A DNA stretch of 64,000 bases. It comes from Lentimonas sp. CC4. GTDB taxonomy: Bacteria > Verrucomicrobiota > Verrucomicrobiia > Opitutales > Coraliomargaritaceae. Below the pieces are notes generated by a model. It did not search any database. It was not told where the DNA came from and saw nothing but the letters and a program-made list of their open reading frames with translations. Location: assembly GCF_902728235.1 (NCBI RefSeq), contig NZ_CACVBO010000002.1:124001-188000 (forward strand), read 5' to 3'. The translations under genes and the position numbers were made by a program. Shown one piece after another: positions 8,036 to 17,234 of this stretch; within the stretch, counting starts at the first letter, position 1; every line of letters starts with the position of its first letter.

Positions 8036-9319
8036 GGCCCCCATGGAGCCAAAACTATTTTTTAGAATAACATACACTGAAGCACTGTATTCCAGGTGTC
8101 TATCAAACCAGTAGCACCACCATTAGTGCAAACTAAGCATCTTTTTATTTTATTAGATCCACACCACCCGCAACTTTTCGTATTCTAAAAATCAGACCGC
8201 GGTTAAAGCAAAACTGATTGTAAACCTAATACCGAGTTTCCCATAGAAAATGATTCAGCAATGAACGGCATCACTGAGTTGTTAACAGCTTGTTAGTAAA
8301 ATCTCCGGAATATTGCCTCAGATCTTTTCAATTTCTCGGTATGATTCTACCGAGAATCTAACCAACTACTTTTCTCATAAAGTAAAATCACGCCGACTCC
8401 TACTACACCGTGGGAGATCAGTTTAAGAGCATCGTAATCTTTAATCGCAGTTCACGCAGCGTTCAGATATCTGCCGATCAGAAAGCTGGATCTCGATGTG
8501 AATCCCTAAAAGGCCTCTTATAAGATAGCTAAAGAATTGGTTAAATCTCCCGATGGCTTATGATCGAAACGCCTCCAGATTGCATTGATCGTCTGATTCA
8601 GAAATACCGTAAACACACGTCGCTCTGGAGTAGGCTTCTTATTGAACGATGGCTGCGGCTATGTTGATCTTAGCTTGAGTCGTAGAAGAAGTGTCAGGCC
8701 GGGATTTCTACATCGACCTCTTGACTGAGAGAGAGATGTCACAAATCAAATGGCAAATTGTGTGCACCACAAGTATCCCGCATCCACGCTCAGAAAATCG
8801 AGCTCTTTAGAATCGATCAATTTTCGCTTGATAAACACCTGACTAAGAGCGCCCTCGCTCTTCCAGCATATCCGCTCAACAAGCAATGCCTCGGGCGTCG
8901 ATAAAAGCCAAATTCGGCCAGTATGACAGATACAAGCAAGCAGGCTCAGCCAGTTATCACCGATGAGACTGCACGGCAGAAATGATCTGACACTCGCAAT
9001 ATAGTTAACAGGTTCGGGGGAGCGACTCTGGTAAGGTGGATGGATTTTGAAGGTATCATTTTACGCGCTCAATGGTTTTGATCGCCCTCTGCGAATTCAT
9101 GGAACCAAAAATGGCACTTGAAAGATCATGAGAGACATCTGCCGCACCGACTGTGAATATAGGGACCTAGTCGCCTGAGCCTATTTGCGACAGACCATAA
9201 CAAAAGTAGATGGGGTTCTCTGCTACACCTGGGGCAGATTTCATATGTATCCCTAAATGCGTAGGGCAGAGACTGAGCTTTACGCATAAGTTGAGAATGT
9301 GTGAAGTTAGTGGTAAAAA
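8036..9319. other. gene-free segment
   Basis: No supported gene lies here. One isolated family A iteron (ATTAGTGCAAACTAAGCAT) is at about 8122-8140. The rest has mixed composition and short broken frames and looks like decayed sequence; I could not identify an ancestor. Confidence 0.5.
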
Positions 9320-9462
9320 GCTCCTTCCCTGCGAAGGGAAGGTGTCTCGGTCCGCCGAGACGGAAGGGTTTCGCGCAACATGAGCAGATTCTTTGGGCTA
9401 ACCCGCCGGAAACCCCTCCGACCCCGCAGACGGGCCACCTCCCCTTCGCTGGGGAGGAGCTC
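9320..9462. mobile_element. MITE-like element with inverted ends
   Basis: GCTCCTTCCCTGCGAAGGGA and the next five bases (9320-9344) pair with 9438-9462 in 21 of 25 positions, forming terminal inverted repeats of a 143-bp element. Inside is the hairpin TCTCGG-TCCG-CCGAGA. Frames across it give low-complexity, Cys/Arg/Gly-rich translations and are not genes. It fits a non-autonomous element or a REP-like hairpin. Confidence 0.55.
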
Positions 9463-11544
9463 AAAGAACCGCGTTCATCGCGAAAACAAGAAGATACAAA
9501 CTTATGGGTAAAGCTCAGGCAGAGAGGCTCCCTCTCCATCTTTGTGGGATGCTGACTCAAAAATCTGACAAGCCCCTTGTAGGACGAAACGGCTGACTAG
9601 AAATGACCTACAACAAGCGCTCGGTAATGGGATCTCCGAAATGACTGGAGTCATGTGACAGATCTCGACGTCGCTCGATTGGTCCTGGCACCAGTTCAAA
9701 TGGTATGACGCGTGGAATGGATGTGAAGAAGCCGCCGCAGGGACTGCTTTTTGTCGCTATGCCCATGCTCTAGCCATTCTCTTTAGTTCCTATGAAACCG
9801 GCTAGAGCATCGAGAATTCATATAACTTTACTTCAAGTTATATCGGAGGCGGGAGGACCTTGGGTCTTACATCGAGATGAATCTTAAAACGACATGCCGG
9901 TTAAGAGGTTGCTAGCCGAATTCAAAAAAATGGCAGCGAATCAGGTGCGTGGATTTAAAGTCATCGTAACATTTTATTAATACTATAACTTGTGGAGTTA
10001 CAATGTTAACCGTTTATCATCTTGTTGTATGGTAATGGTTTATGATTGTTTTAGTCGCGCAGATAATTACAGAATCCATACATAACGCTTGCCCGTGAGG
10101 TTGAGAAATAAGGAACGAATCGACTCGTTCACTTTGAGGATCTAGCCATGCGCTCCTCCTTCGTGATATATGTTAAGCGATTATCTAGATCAGCAAAGTA
10201 ATCCGCTAGATAGCTTGATGTCGAGGCTATGTAGCCGCGGATGATTACTTACCCGGTAATGTTTAACCCGTGTCCGACAGCCCTATTTGTAGATGAGGCC
10301 GTTGTAAGTCACAGCACCGCTTGATGGATATAGGAATCAGGTTATGATTTTCGAATTCACGTGAGTCGCAGGTGGCCATCGGTAGCCTAGCGTTGGGGAG
10401 TTCATCGTGTGGATTTTTATCTACCCTCTTTCGAAGATCGAGGTATGAACCTGTAGCATAGAAAAGTAAGAACTCTCAGATAGTTATGAATCGTCATCGG
10501 CTTTGAGTGAAGATCACCCCAAGCTGACTCGGTTTGCAGTTTTGCAATAAACTCTATCGCCTCTTCAAGATTTTATAAGATCCGAACGACGTCTTAATAA
10601 AATACGTGGAGTTCTAATTCAAAAATAAGAAATGAATGCTCCTCGGTAAACATATGGAGATTTCACTGACGTGGCTGCAGGATATTTACGGGTCTTGTGT
10701 TGTGTGCGTGGCATGATGAAAAATATCAATGATCGGTGATATTTTACACGGCGTATTAAGACTTCATTTGTTCTCGAAATAAATCCCGGATGATCGAGTG
10801 TTTTCTGTTTAGTATTACAATCGTTGTTATTTAAGATTCTGCTAAATATCAGCAAGTTCTGTAGACACTCTTAAAATTTCGATGCGAGTCGCAGGCTCCC
10901 CTCTTCAGATTGGCGCCCTTCCCTTCGGACTTGGATTTTCCCAGAAAGCACATTCAAATTGCACCGTCACATTTACTTCAGACGTTGTATTCCCTGGGAC
11001 TCACAAATTGGTGAGAAATAGTGATTTTCGTATGATTTATCCGAAAATACGGGAAAAATGGCTCAAAATTGCCACTTTTCATGCACTTTTGTGATTGGCT
11101 GCAATCCCTTTTAAATAGCGGGTTAAGCGGTAAATATTGCTGTTTTAAAGGCGCTCAGAATCGAATAATTATAGTAGTCCTGTAGGATTCCACAGAATAT
11201 GTGAATCTGAGAGCGCGAATTTTAGCTGTAATTTCAGGATTTGACGGATTGTTGGCGTATCAGGTTTTTAATTTTGTTATTAACCCCTACTCTCTTTTTT
11301 GGTTCCGCTCTTCGTTTGTTCTAACAATATAGATCCGAGGGATTTTATATTTTCATCAAAAAGGCGTTAGTTCATTTTCGACTCGATTGCATTCTGAAAT
11401 TATGTCGGCTCTAGGTGTGATTGTTTTTCTACGTATCACGACGCCCACTTCGGACAGACTCGGCATCAGTCAACGACATCTGCCTTCTCGGTGCGCCGGG
11501 ATTATAGAGACACCCTACTCTGTCTGAATTTTGCGGCTTATGGT
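9463..11544. other. gene-free segment
   Basis: About 2 kb with no frame that looks coding. A degenerate centromere-like site (AATACTATAACTTGTG) is at about 9979-9994. Otherwise I see nothing I can name. Confidence 0.5.
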
Positions 11545-11571
11545 AATACTATATAAGTTATAGTATTACTA
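11545..11571. promoter_or_regulatory. perfect palindrome downstream of the parB-like gene
   Basis: GTAATACTATA, a 5-nt spacer TAAGT, then TATAGTATTAC form a perfect 11-bp dyad, 11 bp after the stop of the minus-strand parB-like gene. Its core TATAAGTTATAGT is the same as the sites upstream of parA, so it could be a centromere site as well as a terminator hairpin. Confidence 0.6.
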
Positions 11572-11581
11572 AATTATTGGT

Positions 11582-12094
11582 TTAGTCTCGATTTTCAGAA
11601 TAACGACGATCTTTCGAGCGTATCATCTCGAACAATTCTAGTAAGCGCTCCGGATCTTCCTGGCTTAAGATATGTGCAGCCTTAATGCCGACCTTCGCGA
11701 CCATATTTCGTGTCGGATATTTGAGCGATCTTGATTCACGCATGAAGCACATCGCTACATCTTGTAAATCGAGCATGTCATCCGCATCGAATGCGATCGA
11801 CGTCATCATGTAGTCGTCTGATTTCTTCTTTTTTGCAGGTGTCGCTGGCTTTCGTTTCGCTGGAGTTGGGCGTTTTTCAGCCGCGGTTGGTGCCCTCCGA
11901 GCTTCGGGTTCGCGCACTTCTCTCTTTTGCGTGGACGTTGAGGCTACTGCTGGAGTGGTTTCCGGTGATATTTCGACTGTTTTAGGTTCCGGGGTTGGCG
12001 CTGGAGTGGGTTCTGCTTTGGGAGTCGCACCGCTGGTTTGGACGGCTCCTCCCATGAGTGAAGTTAAATCGGGGCGTTTTTTTGCTTTGCTCAT
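11582..12094 (-). CDS. ParB-like centromere-binding protein (small, RHH-type candidate)
   Basis: The 170-residue product has a long Pro/Ala/Lys-rich, probably disordered N-terminal part (residues 12-92) and a compact C-terminal domain (about 94-160) starting YMMTSIAFDADDML. This is consistent with a short ribbon-helix-helix style partition adaptor, though sequence alone does not prove the fold. Its start overlaps the parA stop (ATGA), so the two are translationally coupled. In type Ib partition systems such small proteins bind repeats near their own promoter and contact ParA. The many TAAGTTATAGTG sites around the operon are the likely targets. Confidence 0.6.
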   Translation of the reverse strand: MSKAKKRPDLTSLMGGAVQTSGATPKAEPTPAPTPEPKTVEISPETTPAVASTSTQKREVREPEARRAPTAAEKRPTPAKRKPATPAKKKKSDDYMMTSIAFDADDMLDLQDVAMCFMRESRSLKYPTRNMVAKVGIKAAHILSQEDPERLLELFEMIRSKDRRYSENRD

Positions 12095-12663
12095 TTGATG
12101 ATCTCCTTGATTACGAGTTCTAGTTCTTTTTGGCAGGTGTATGGAAGTGCATCACCGCCGCTGGCGAGTCCGTAGCCGTAGCCCACTCGATCGCCAACGT
12201 GATTTTTGAGTGCTTTAACTCCGAGCGCTGCGAGCACATTGCCCTTGTCTTTAAAGGCAGTGGTCTGTGCTTTCACTTTATTAAAGAGAAGTCGCACTTT
12301 GTCTGGAGCTGCGAGGGCGTCGATTGTTTGTTTAGTGCGACGAATGTCGGTCGCCGAAAGTGCAAATGGCACGATGATGATGTCGCAGACGCCTGCAATT
12401 CGATCGATTTCATCTGAGGTGATGCCACCTGGAGTGTCGACAATGATGTAGTCGTAGGCCTCCTGGTCTTCGTTGATATCGAACGACCTCATGTTTTCGT
12501 GGTCCAAGTTTGTTACGAACTGTGCCGTGTCCCCTCCTTTGTCTAGGTCGTGCACGCGCACGCGAGACTTTTTCTTGTCAGCTAGATATAATGCGGTGAG
12601 GCAGGATAAAGTGGTTTTTCCAGTGCCTCCCTTGAAATTCATGAATCCGATTACTTTTTTCAT
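12091..12663 (-). CDS. parA: ParA-family partition ATPase
   Basis: The protein has the deviant Walker A motif FKGGTGKTT near its start, a Walker A' region VHDLDKGGDTAQ and Walker B in YIIVDTPGG. This is the pattern of ParA/MinD ATPases that move plasmids over the nucleoid. At about 190 residues with no N-terminal HTH it belongs with the short type Ib ParAs. The ATG at 12663 is preferred over a GTG five codons upstream because the Walker region follows directly. A centromere-like site (AACACTATAAGATGTG) lies 10 bp upstream, so the operon is probably autoregulated by the adjacent adaptor. Confidence 0.85.
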   Translation of the reverse strand: MKKVIGFMNFKGGTGKTTLSCLTALYLADKKKSRVRVHDLDKGGDTAQFVTNLDHENMRSFDINEDQEAYDYIIVDTPGGITSDEIDRIAGVCDIIIVPFALSATDIRRTKQTIDALAAPDKVRLLFNKVKAQTTAFKDKGNVLAALGVKALKNHVGDRVGYGYGLASGGDALPYTCQKELELVIKEIIK

Positions 12664-12672
12664 CGTGATGGA

Positions 12673-13914
12673 TAACACTATAAGATGTGGAGATGGTCAA
12701 GAGATAAGATAGTTTGTTGATGCTATTTGTTGTGTTTTCTTGTTATGGTGTAAGTGAACTGTGTAAGTTATAGTGATGTGCTTGATACATTCATATATTG
12801 TATGGTTTGCCTGTTTATTATGCACTATTGGGTCGTTGTTTATTATCTTATTGGGTTAGCTTATTGGCTTTCTTGGTGTCGTGTCGGTGGGTTTGTGTAT
12901 AACTTATAGTGTTATGGTTTCTGGTGTGATGGTTCGTGGCTCCCTGTGTATGAAGTCGGCTGTTTAGGGTCGTTAATGTTTGTATTGGTGGTGCTTAGAT
13001 GGTTTTATAGTATAACTTATAGTGTTGTGTGATACGTGATTGTCCTTCGCAGTTGTCACTGCTTCTATTTTGGAAATGAGTATCCTTGCTGTTGTTTTAT
13101 TGGAGGATTCTGCATGGCTGACATTTTGTATATAGTGTGATGGTATGTTATAGTGTTACTGTCACTAGATGGTGTTAGGGGTCTTGTTTATACGCATTCA
13201 CCATAAGATGGGGACTTACTTTATACTTAATAATATAAATCCACAACTTATAGTCTTGCAGGAGATGATTGGGTGTCGTGTGTCGTGTTTGTGGTATCTG
13301 TATACTTCTTGTGGACTTGTTGTTACAGTAACATGCTAAGATCTTAAGATGGCAGGTTGTTTTCTTGGGTTTGATGGTTTCTTATATTTATTAAGCATTT
13401 TAGTTGGTTGGTTTCTTGGTGAATTGATAATACTATAAGATATAGATAAGCAGTCTTATCTTAAGCTTAGAGGTGTTCTGCTCGTATGCTATATTGTCTC
13501 AGTCTCTGTCTTGTTAGAGAGTGGGGTGCTTCATCCTGTAAGGGTGTGTTGAACCGGGGGGACCGGTTTAAGGATCAGGGTTTGTGCGAACTGGATACAT
13601 CTGGTTCTTGCGGGACTGTATTGCAGTAGGACTCTTTTACTGGCCGCAGCCGTGGTGGCTAATTTATCCTACTAAGTAGCGTGTGGGCAGGGTGACGGGG
13701 TAGGGGGGAACGGCAATGAGTCATTAAATGGCCGGTTCCCACTGAATATAGGCTTCGTGGACATAATTCCGAGGTAGAGCGGGCCCTAGCGGGCGAGTGT
13801 TGTGTTATCGGTGGACGTCGTCTCTCTTTGTGTCAGAGACTCGTAATGTATTAATTGATCACGTAATCACTATAAGTATGGAAGGTGTGTTAACTGTAAG
13901 TTATAGTGTTGTAG
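12673..13914. repeat. dispersed TAAGTTATAGTGTT sites, putative partition centromere
   Basis: Around ten copies, in both orientations, of a site close to TAAGTTATAGTGTT occur at about 12673, 12764, 12898, 13011, 13129, 13144, 13244, 13426, 13866 and 13895. The core ACTATAA...TTATAGT is partly palindromic. The surrounding DNA is rich in T and G on the plus strand and has no genes. Their number and their place upstream of parA fit an extended centromere; the binding protein is inferred. Confidence 0.65.
13548..13800 (+). ncRNA. candidate structured RNA
   Basis: A GC-richer island inside the low-complexity centromere region holds several hairpins. They include AACCGG-GGGGA-CCGGTT (13552-13568), GAACTGGA-TACA-TCTGGTTC (13588-13607, eight pairs including two G-U), GCCGC with GTGGC, GGGAAC-GGC with GCC-GGTTCCC (about 13706-13740), and GCCC-TAGC-GGGC near 13790. 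G-U pairs favour RNA on the plus strand. I could not match it to a known RNA family; a group I or II intron remnant is an alternative. Confidence 0.3.
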
Positions 13915-14108
13915 TGTTCTGGTTTTTCTGGGTGGATATCACAGATAGGGTGGGGCTTTGTCGGGTGGAGCGTAGTGGTTGTATCTCACGGATCTAAGGC
14001 GGTGATATGGATGATTCTTCAAAACTTGAAATATTCACTGGTCGACTTAGCTGAATTTATAACTAAACCTATCACATTGTTTTGATCACATATTTAGTTA
14101 GATTTCGG

Positions 14109-16055
14109 ATGCTTATCGCTGTCCTGCTTTGTTTCAATTCGTTGTTTGCTACAGCGGGAGAGACTACACTCGCGGGCATACCATTGTCTGAGTTAGAAGC
14201 TCGAGTGGATGCGATCGATGGCAAGTTGCAGGGGTTGGCACATTCAAGTCTCAATACAGGAGTAGGTGCGATTGGTTATCGTTCAGATAACTATAAAGAC
14301 TCCGATCACTTGGAGTGGATTCGAATCGATTTAGAGCAAACTTGCTTAGTGGATCAAATTATTTTGGTGCCAACTGTTTGGCGAGATCTGAAACAAGGAT
14401 TTGTGGCTGATGCATTTCCGAGTGCATTTCGTATTTTGGCGGGTTCTGAGGGGGATACCGAGGGGCATGTGATCGTCGAATATGATTCAGGCCTATCACC
14501 TTTAGTAAGTATTGCTCCTGTCATTTTTCCGATTGATCCCATTGAAGTGTCATGGGTGCGCTTAGAGGCGACGCGACTGTCGACACGAGCGCGCGATGGT
14601 AGATATATACTACAGTTGGCTGAAATGATGGTTTATGAGGGGCCGCAGAATCAAGCATTGCGCAAGCCAGTGACGAACTCTCCAAATCGGTTTTTCAGTA
14701 ATGCGTGGAATCCGATGTGGTTGGTTGACGGTATCTTACCCTACGTAATGAATGCAGCGCAGGGACAGAAGAGTCTACCAATGATCAGTCGAGTTGGCAT
14801 TGGAGATAACGCACAGATTTCAATCGATTTGGAGGGGGATTATCCTTTGTCCCGACTGCGTTTACATGCAGTCGGGCAGGGCGATACCATGCCACAGGCC
14901 TATCCCGGTGATTTTGGTATACCCAGACAGTTTATATTAGAAGGGGCGCATCAGTCGGATTTCTCGGACGCAACGGTGTTACTGGATGTTAGTTTTACAG
15001 ATGTCTTTCAGACTGGACCGATCATGGAGTGGGCGTTTTCAGAAACATATTGTCGCTACGTCCGTTTAATCGCGCTTGAACCCTATATGTTTAAGTCCGT
15101 GAATACTTCTGGCACGCGAATTGGGTTTGCCGAGATAGAGCTTTTGACTGATTCAGGAAATGTTGCAGTGGGTAAGCCAGTGACAACAGACATTCGGCTA
15201 AGTTCGGAAAGGGAGAATGCAGTGGCTTTAACAGACGGGAATAATCTCTATGGGAATATTTTGCCGGTTCGCACATGGCTGGAGCAATTGGCTTATCGGC
15301 GAGACTTAGAGGCAGAACGTCCTATCATAGTCGCTGAACTGGCTCTACGTTATATGAAGCAGAAGATGTATTTACGCTGGTTGGCTTGGATTGCGGTGCT
15401 ACTTGCCGGCGGGATCGCATTTTCTGTTTTTTACTCTCGCATGGCGCGACAACGCCAAGAGGTGAGGATTCGTGAACGGATCTCGGCAAACTTACATGAT
15501 GAGTTGGGCGCCAATCTACATGCCATTGGTTTATTGGGGGATTTAGCGAAGGATGCGGTCGATAGCCGAGAAGACCTGATCGATACGGTCGATCGTATTC
15601 GTGCACTCACGATGCGAACTGGTAAAGCTGCGAGTAATTGTGCGAACCTTTTGGAGGCAGACGGATTTTGTGAGGACTTGGTTACTGAGATGCGGCAGGA
15701 TGTCGCTCATTTACTTGGCGATTTACAACATAGTTTTGAAGTCGAAGGGGAGCAGCTCTTAATGCAGATAAGACGACGCACCCGGCTTGATCTATATCTT
15801 TTTTATAAAGAGGCACTGACGAATATTATTCGTCATTCGGGGGCGACTCGAGTTTCGACACGCTTAATTGCGGATGCGAATTTCATTCGACTGACTGTGA
15901 CGGATAATGGTGATGGTTTGAATGAATCAGTGCCGAAGGCGCTTGCACGTCGTGCACGTATGCTCCGTGCTGATTTTAATGTGGATCAGCCAGAAGTTGG
16001 TTCTGGCACGCGAATCAATTTAAGGATTAAAAATCGAAAATTTGGATTTCTATAA
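14109..16055 (+). CDS. sensor histidine kinase with two discoidin-like periplasmic domains (system 1)
   Basis: The 648-residue protein has a signal peptide (MLIAVLLCFNSLFATAG), then two galactose-binding, F5/8 type C-like domains at about residues 45-185 and 190-370. The second ends with GFAEIELLTDSGNVAVGKPV. A membrane segment lies at about 422-443. The HisKA_3 box LHDELGANLHAIG has the phospho-accepting His near 463, and an HATPase follows (NIIRHSGA, TDNGDGL). It likely senses a glycan or glycan-bound protein outside the membrane and phosphorylates the regulator encoded next; its stop overlaps that start by one base (TAATG). The ATG at 14109 is chosen because the signal peptide begins there. 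Confidence 0.85.
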   Translation: MLIAVLLCFNSLFATAGETTLAGIPLSELEARVDAIDGKLQGLAHSSLNTGVGAIGYRSDNYKDSDHLEWIRIDLEQTCLVDQIILVPTVWRDLKQGFVADAFPSAFRILAGSEGDTEGHVIVEYDSGLSPLVSIAPVIFPIDPIEVSWVRLEATRLSTRARDGRYILQLAEMMVYEGPQNQALRKPVTNSPNRFFSNAWNPMWLVDGILPYVMNAAQGQKSLPMISRVGIGDNAQISIDLEGDYPLSRLRLHAVGQGDTMPQAYPGDFGIPRQFILEGAHQSDFSDATVLLDVSFTDVFQTGPIMEWAFSETYCRYVRLIALEPYMFKSVNTSGTRIGFAEIELLTDSGNVAVGKPVTTDIRLSSERENAVALTDGNNLYGNILPVRTWLEQLAYRRDLEAERPIIVAELALRYMKQKMYLRWLAWIAVLLAGGIAFSVFYSRMARQRQEVRIRERISANLHDELGANLHAIGLLGDLAKDAVDSREDLIDTVDRIRALTMRTGKAASNCANLLEADGFCEDLVTEMRQDVAHLLGDLQHSFEVEGEQLLMQIRRRTRLDLYLFYKEALTNIIRHSGATRVSTRLIADANFIRLTVTDNGDGLNESVPKALARRARMLRADFNVDQPEVGSGTRINLRIKNRKFGFL

Positions 16056-16708
16056 TGGAAGAATGTATACAAGTCATGTTAGTTGAGGATAATCGCGAAT
16101 ATCGCGATGTTATTGATTTGGCCTTATCACGGGACAAGGACTTGGAGCTCATGAGTGAGTTTGTGACGGCCGAGATCGCGTTGCGTAGTGTGCAAGGTAA
16201 TTCGCCAAGGCTTCCTGATGTTGTATTACTGGATCTACGCCTTCCAGGGATGAGTGGGCACGAAGCGTTACCATATTTCATTGAAGCGATGCCGAAGGCG
16301 AAAGTCATCATGTTGACGCAGTCCGATAAGGAAGAAGATGTGCTGAAGGCAATTTCACTTGGAGCGGCTGGTTACTTGTTAAAATCATCAACCATAACTG
16401 AGATCAAAGATGGAATACGCCTCGTCGCTGGTGGTGGTGCGAGTCTAGATCCTTCGGTCGCTAAGTATGTGCTAAGCACTCTGAAGACTAAGTTACCCAA
16501 AGAGGTGCTTGAATCTGCTCTGAGTGAACGGGAAATGGAAGTGCTAGTGCTTCTAAGTGAAGGGTTCGTGAAGAAAGAAATCTGCGACCAACTGGGAATA
16601 GGGTATTCGACCGTCGATACTCATGTTCGACATATTTATGAAAAGTTAAATGTGCGTAACGCGCCTTCGGCGATCACTAAGGCGTTTCGTCTCGGGTTAT
16701 TTGATTAG
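16055..16708 (+). CDS. NarL/FixJ-family response regulator (system 1)
   Basis: The 217-residue protein has a receiver domain (acidic pocket EDN, phospho-acceptor Asp in LLDLRLPG, conserved Thr in MLTQSD, Lys in YLLKSS) and a LuxR-type HTH (about 152-210) with LSEREMEVLVLLSEGFVKKEI. It would act as a transcription activator once phosphorylated by the kinase whose stop codon overlaps its start. Targets are unknown. The nearest downstream genes, a GH29 fucosidase and a PEP-CTERM protein, are candidates by position. Confidence 0.9.
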   Translation: MEECIQVMLVEDNREYRDVIDLALSRDKDLELMSEFVTAEIALRSVQGNSPRLPDVVLLDLRLPGMSGHEALPYFIEAMPKAKVIMLTQSDKEEDVLKAISLGAAGYLLKSSTITEIKDGIRLVAGGGASLDPSVAKYVLSTLKTKLPKEVLESALSEREMEVLVLLSEGFVKKEICDQLGIGYSTVDTHVRHIYEKLNVRNAPSAITKAFRLGLFD

Positions 16709-16861
16709 TCCTGGTTGACACTCTACCTGTCGTCGTTGTTGGTGATGTTTAGATCATCCCATATTCAGGACTTAAGAGGGAGGAGTCGGATATTAGTCTT
16801 TGGCGGTGCAGGGCTAGGGGCGTGCGATGTTGTCGCCAATCTGGCGAACGGTCATATATGT

Positions 16862-17081
16862 GTAATACCAACATGCGACTAAAACTGGTAAAAAGGTTTA
16901 ACCGCAGAGATCGCTGAGTGCGCCGAGGAGAAGGGGCGGGCTGCGTGAAATGCTCTGCGTCAGCTCTCAGCGTGCTCTGCGATCTCTAGCGTAGCGGGCG
17001 GTTAACAAATACAGCTGAAAAGTATTCACAGTGGTCTTCCCTTCGATGGCTACATACTACCAGAAAATGTCAAAGGATAGT
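16862..17081 (+). repeat. long dispersed repeat, copy 2
   Basis: This 220-bp block is a near-identical, same-orientation copy of 6878-7088. It differs mainly by an indel around GAGAAGGGGCGGGCTGCGTG. Heptamer-like remnants (CTCCTGACTTCTAAG) follow it. Confidence 0.85.
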
Positions 17082-17234
17082 GTAAGGCACTGATCCGCAG
17101 TTCTCACTCCTGCCTCCTGACTTCTAAGTAATCTTTTAAGGAGCCTCTCGTTTATCACGTGAACGCGGGGTATTGTGCCAGTTTCTCTGTGTTATACTGT
17201 TCGAAATATCCCCCTGAGAAACGATTATAGAACG

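Noticed and set aside
9126-9560. 144-residue minus-strand frame rich in Cys, Arg and Gly
   Set aside because: It runs through the inverted-repeat element at 9320-9462. Its translation is low in complexity and no homologous pattern was seen.
13797-13997. 66-residue frame before kinase 1
   Set aside because: It lies within the centromere repeat region, has a T/G-driven hydrophobic composition and no ribosome site.
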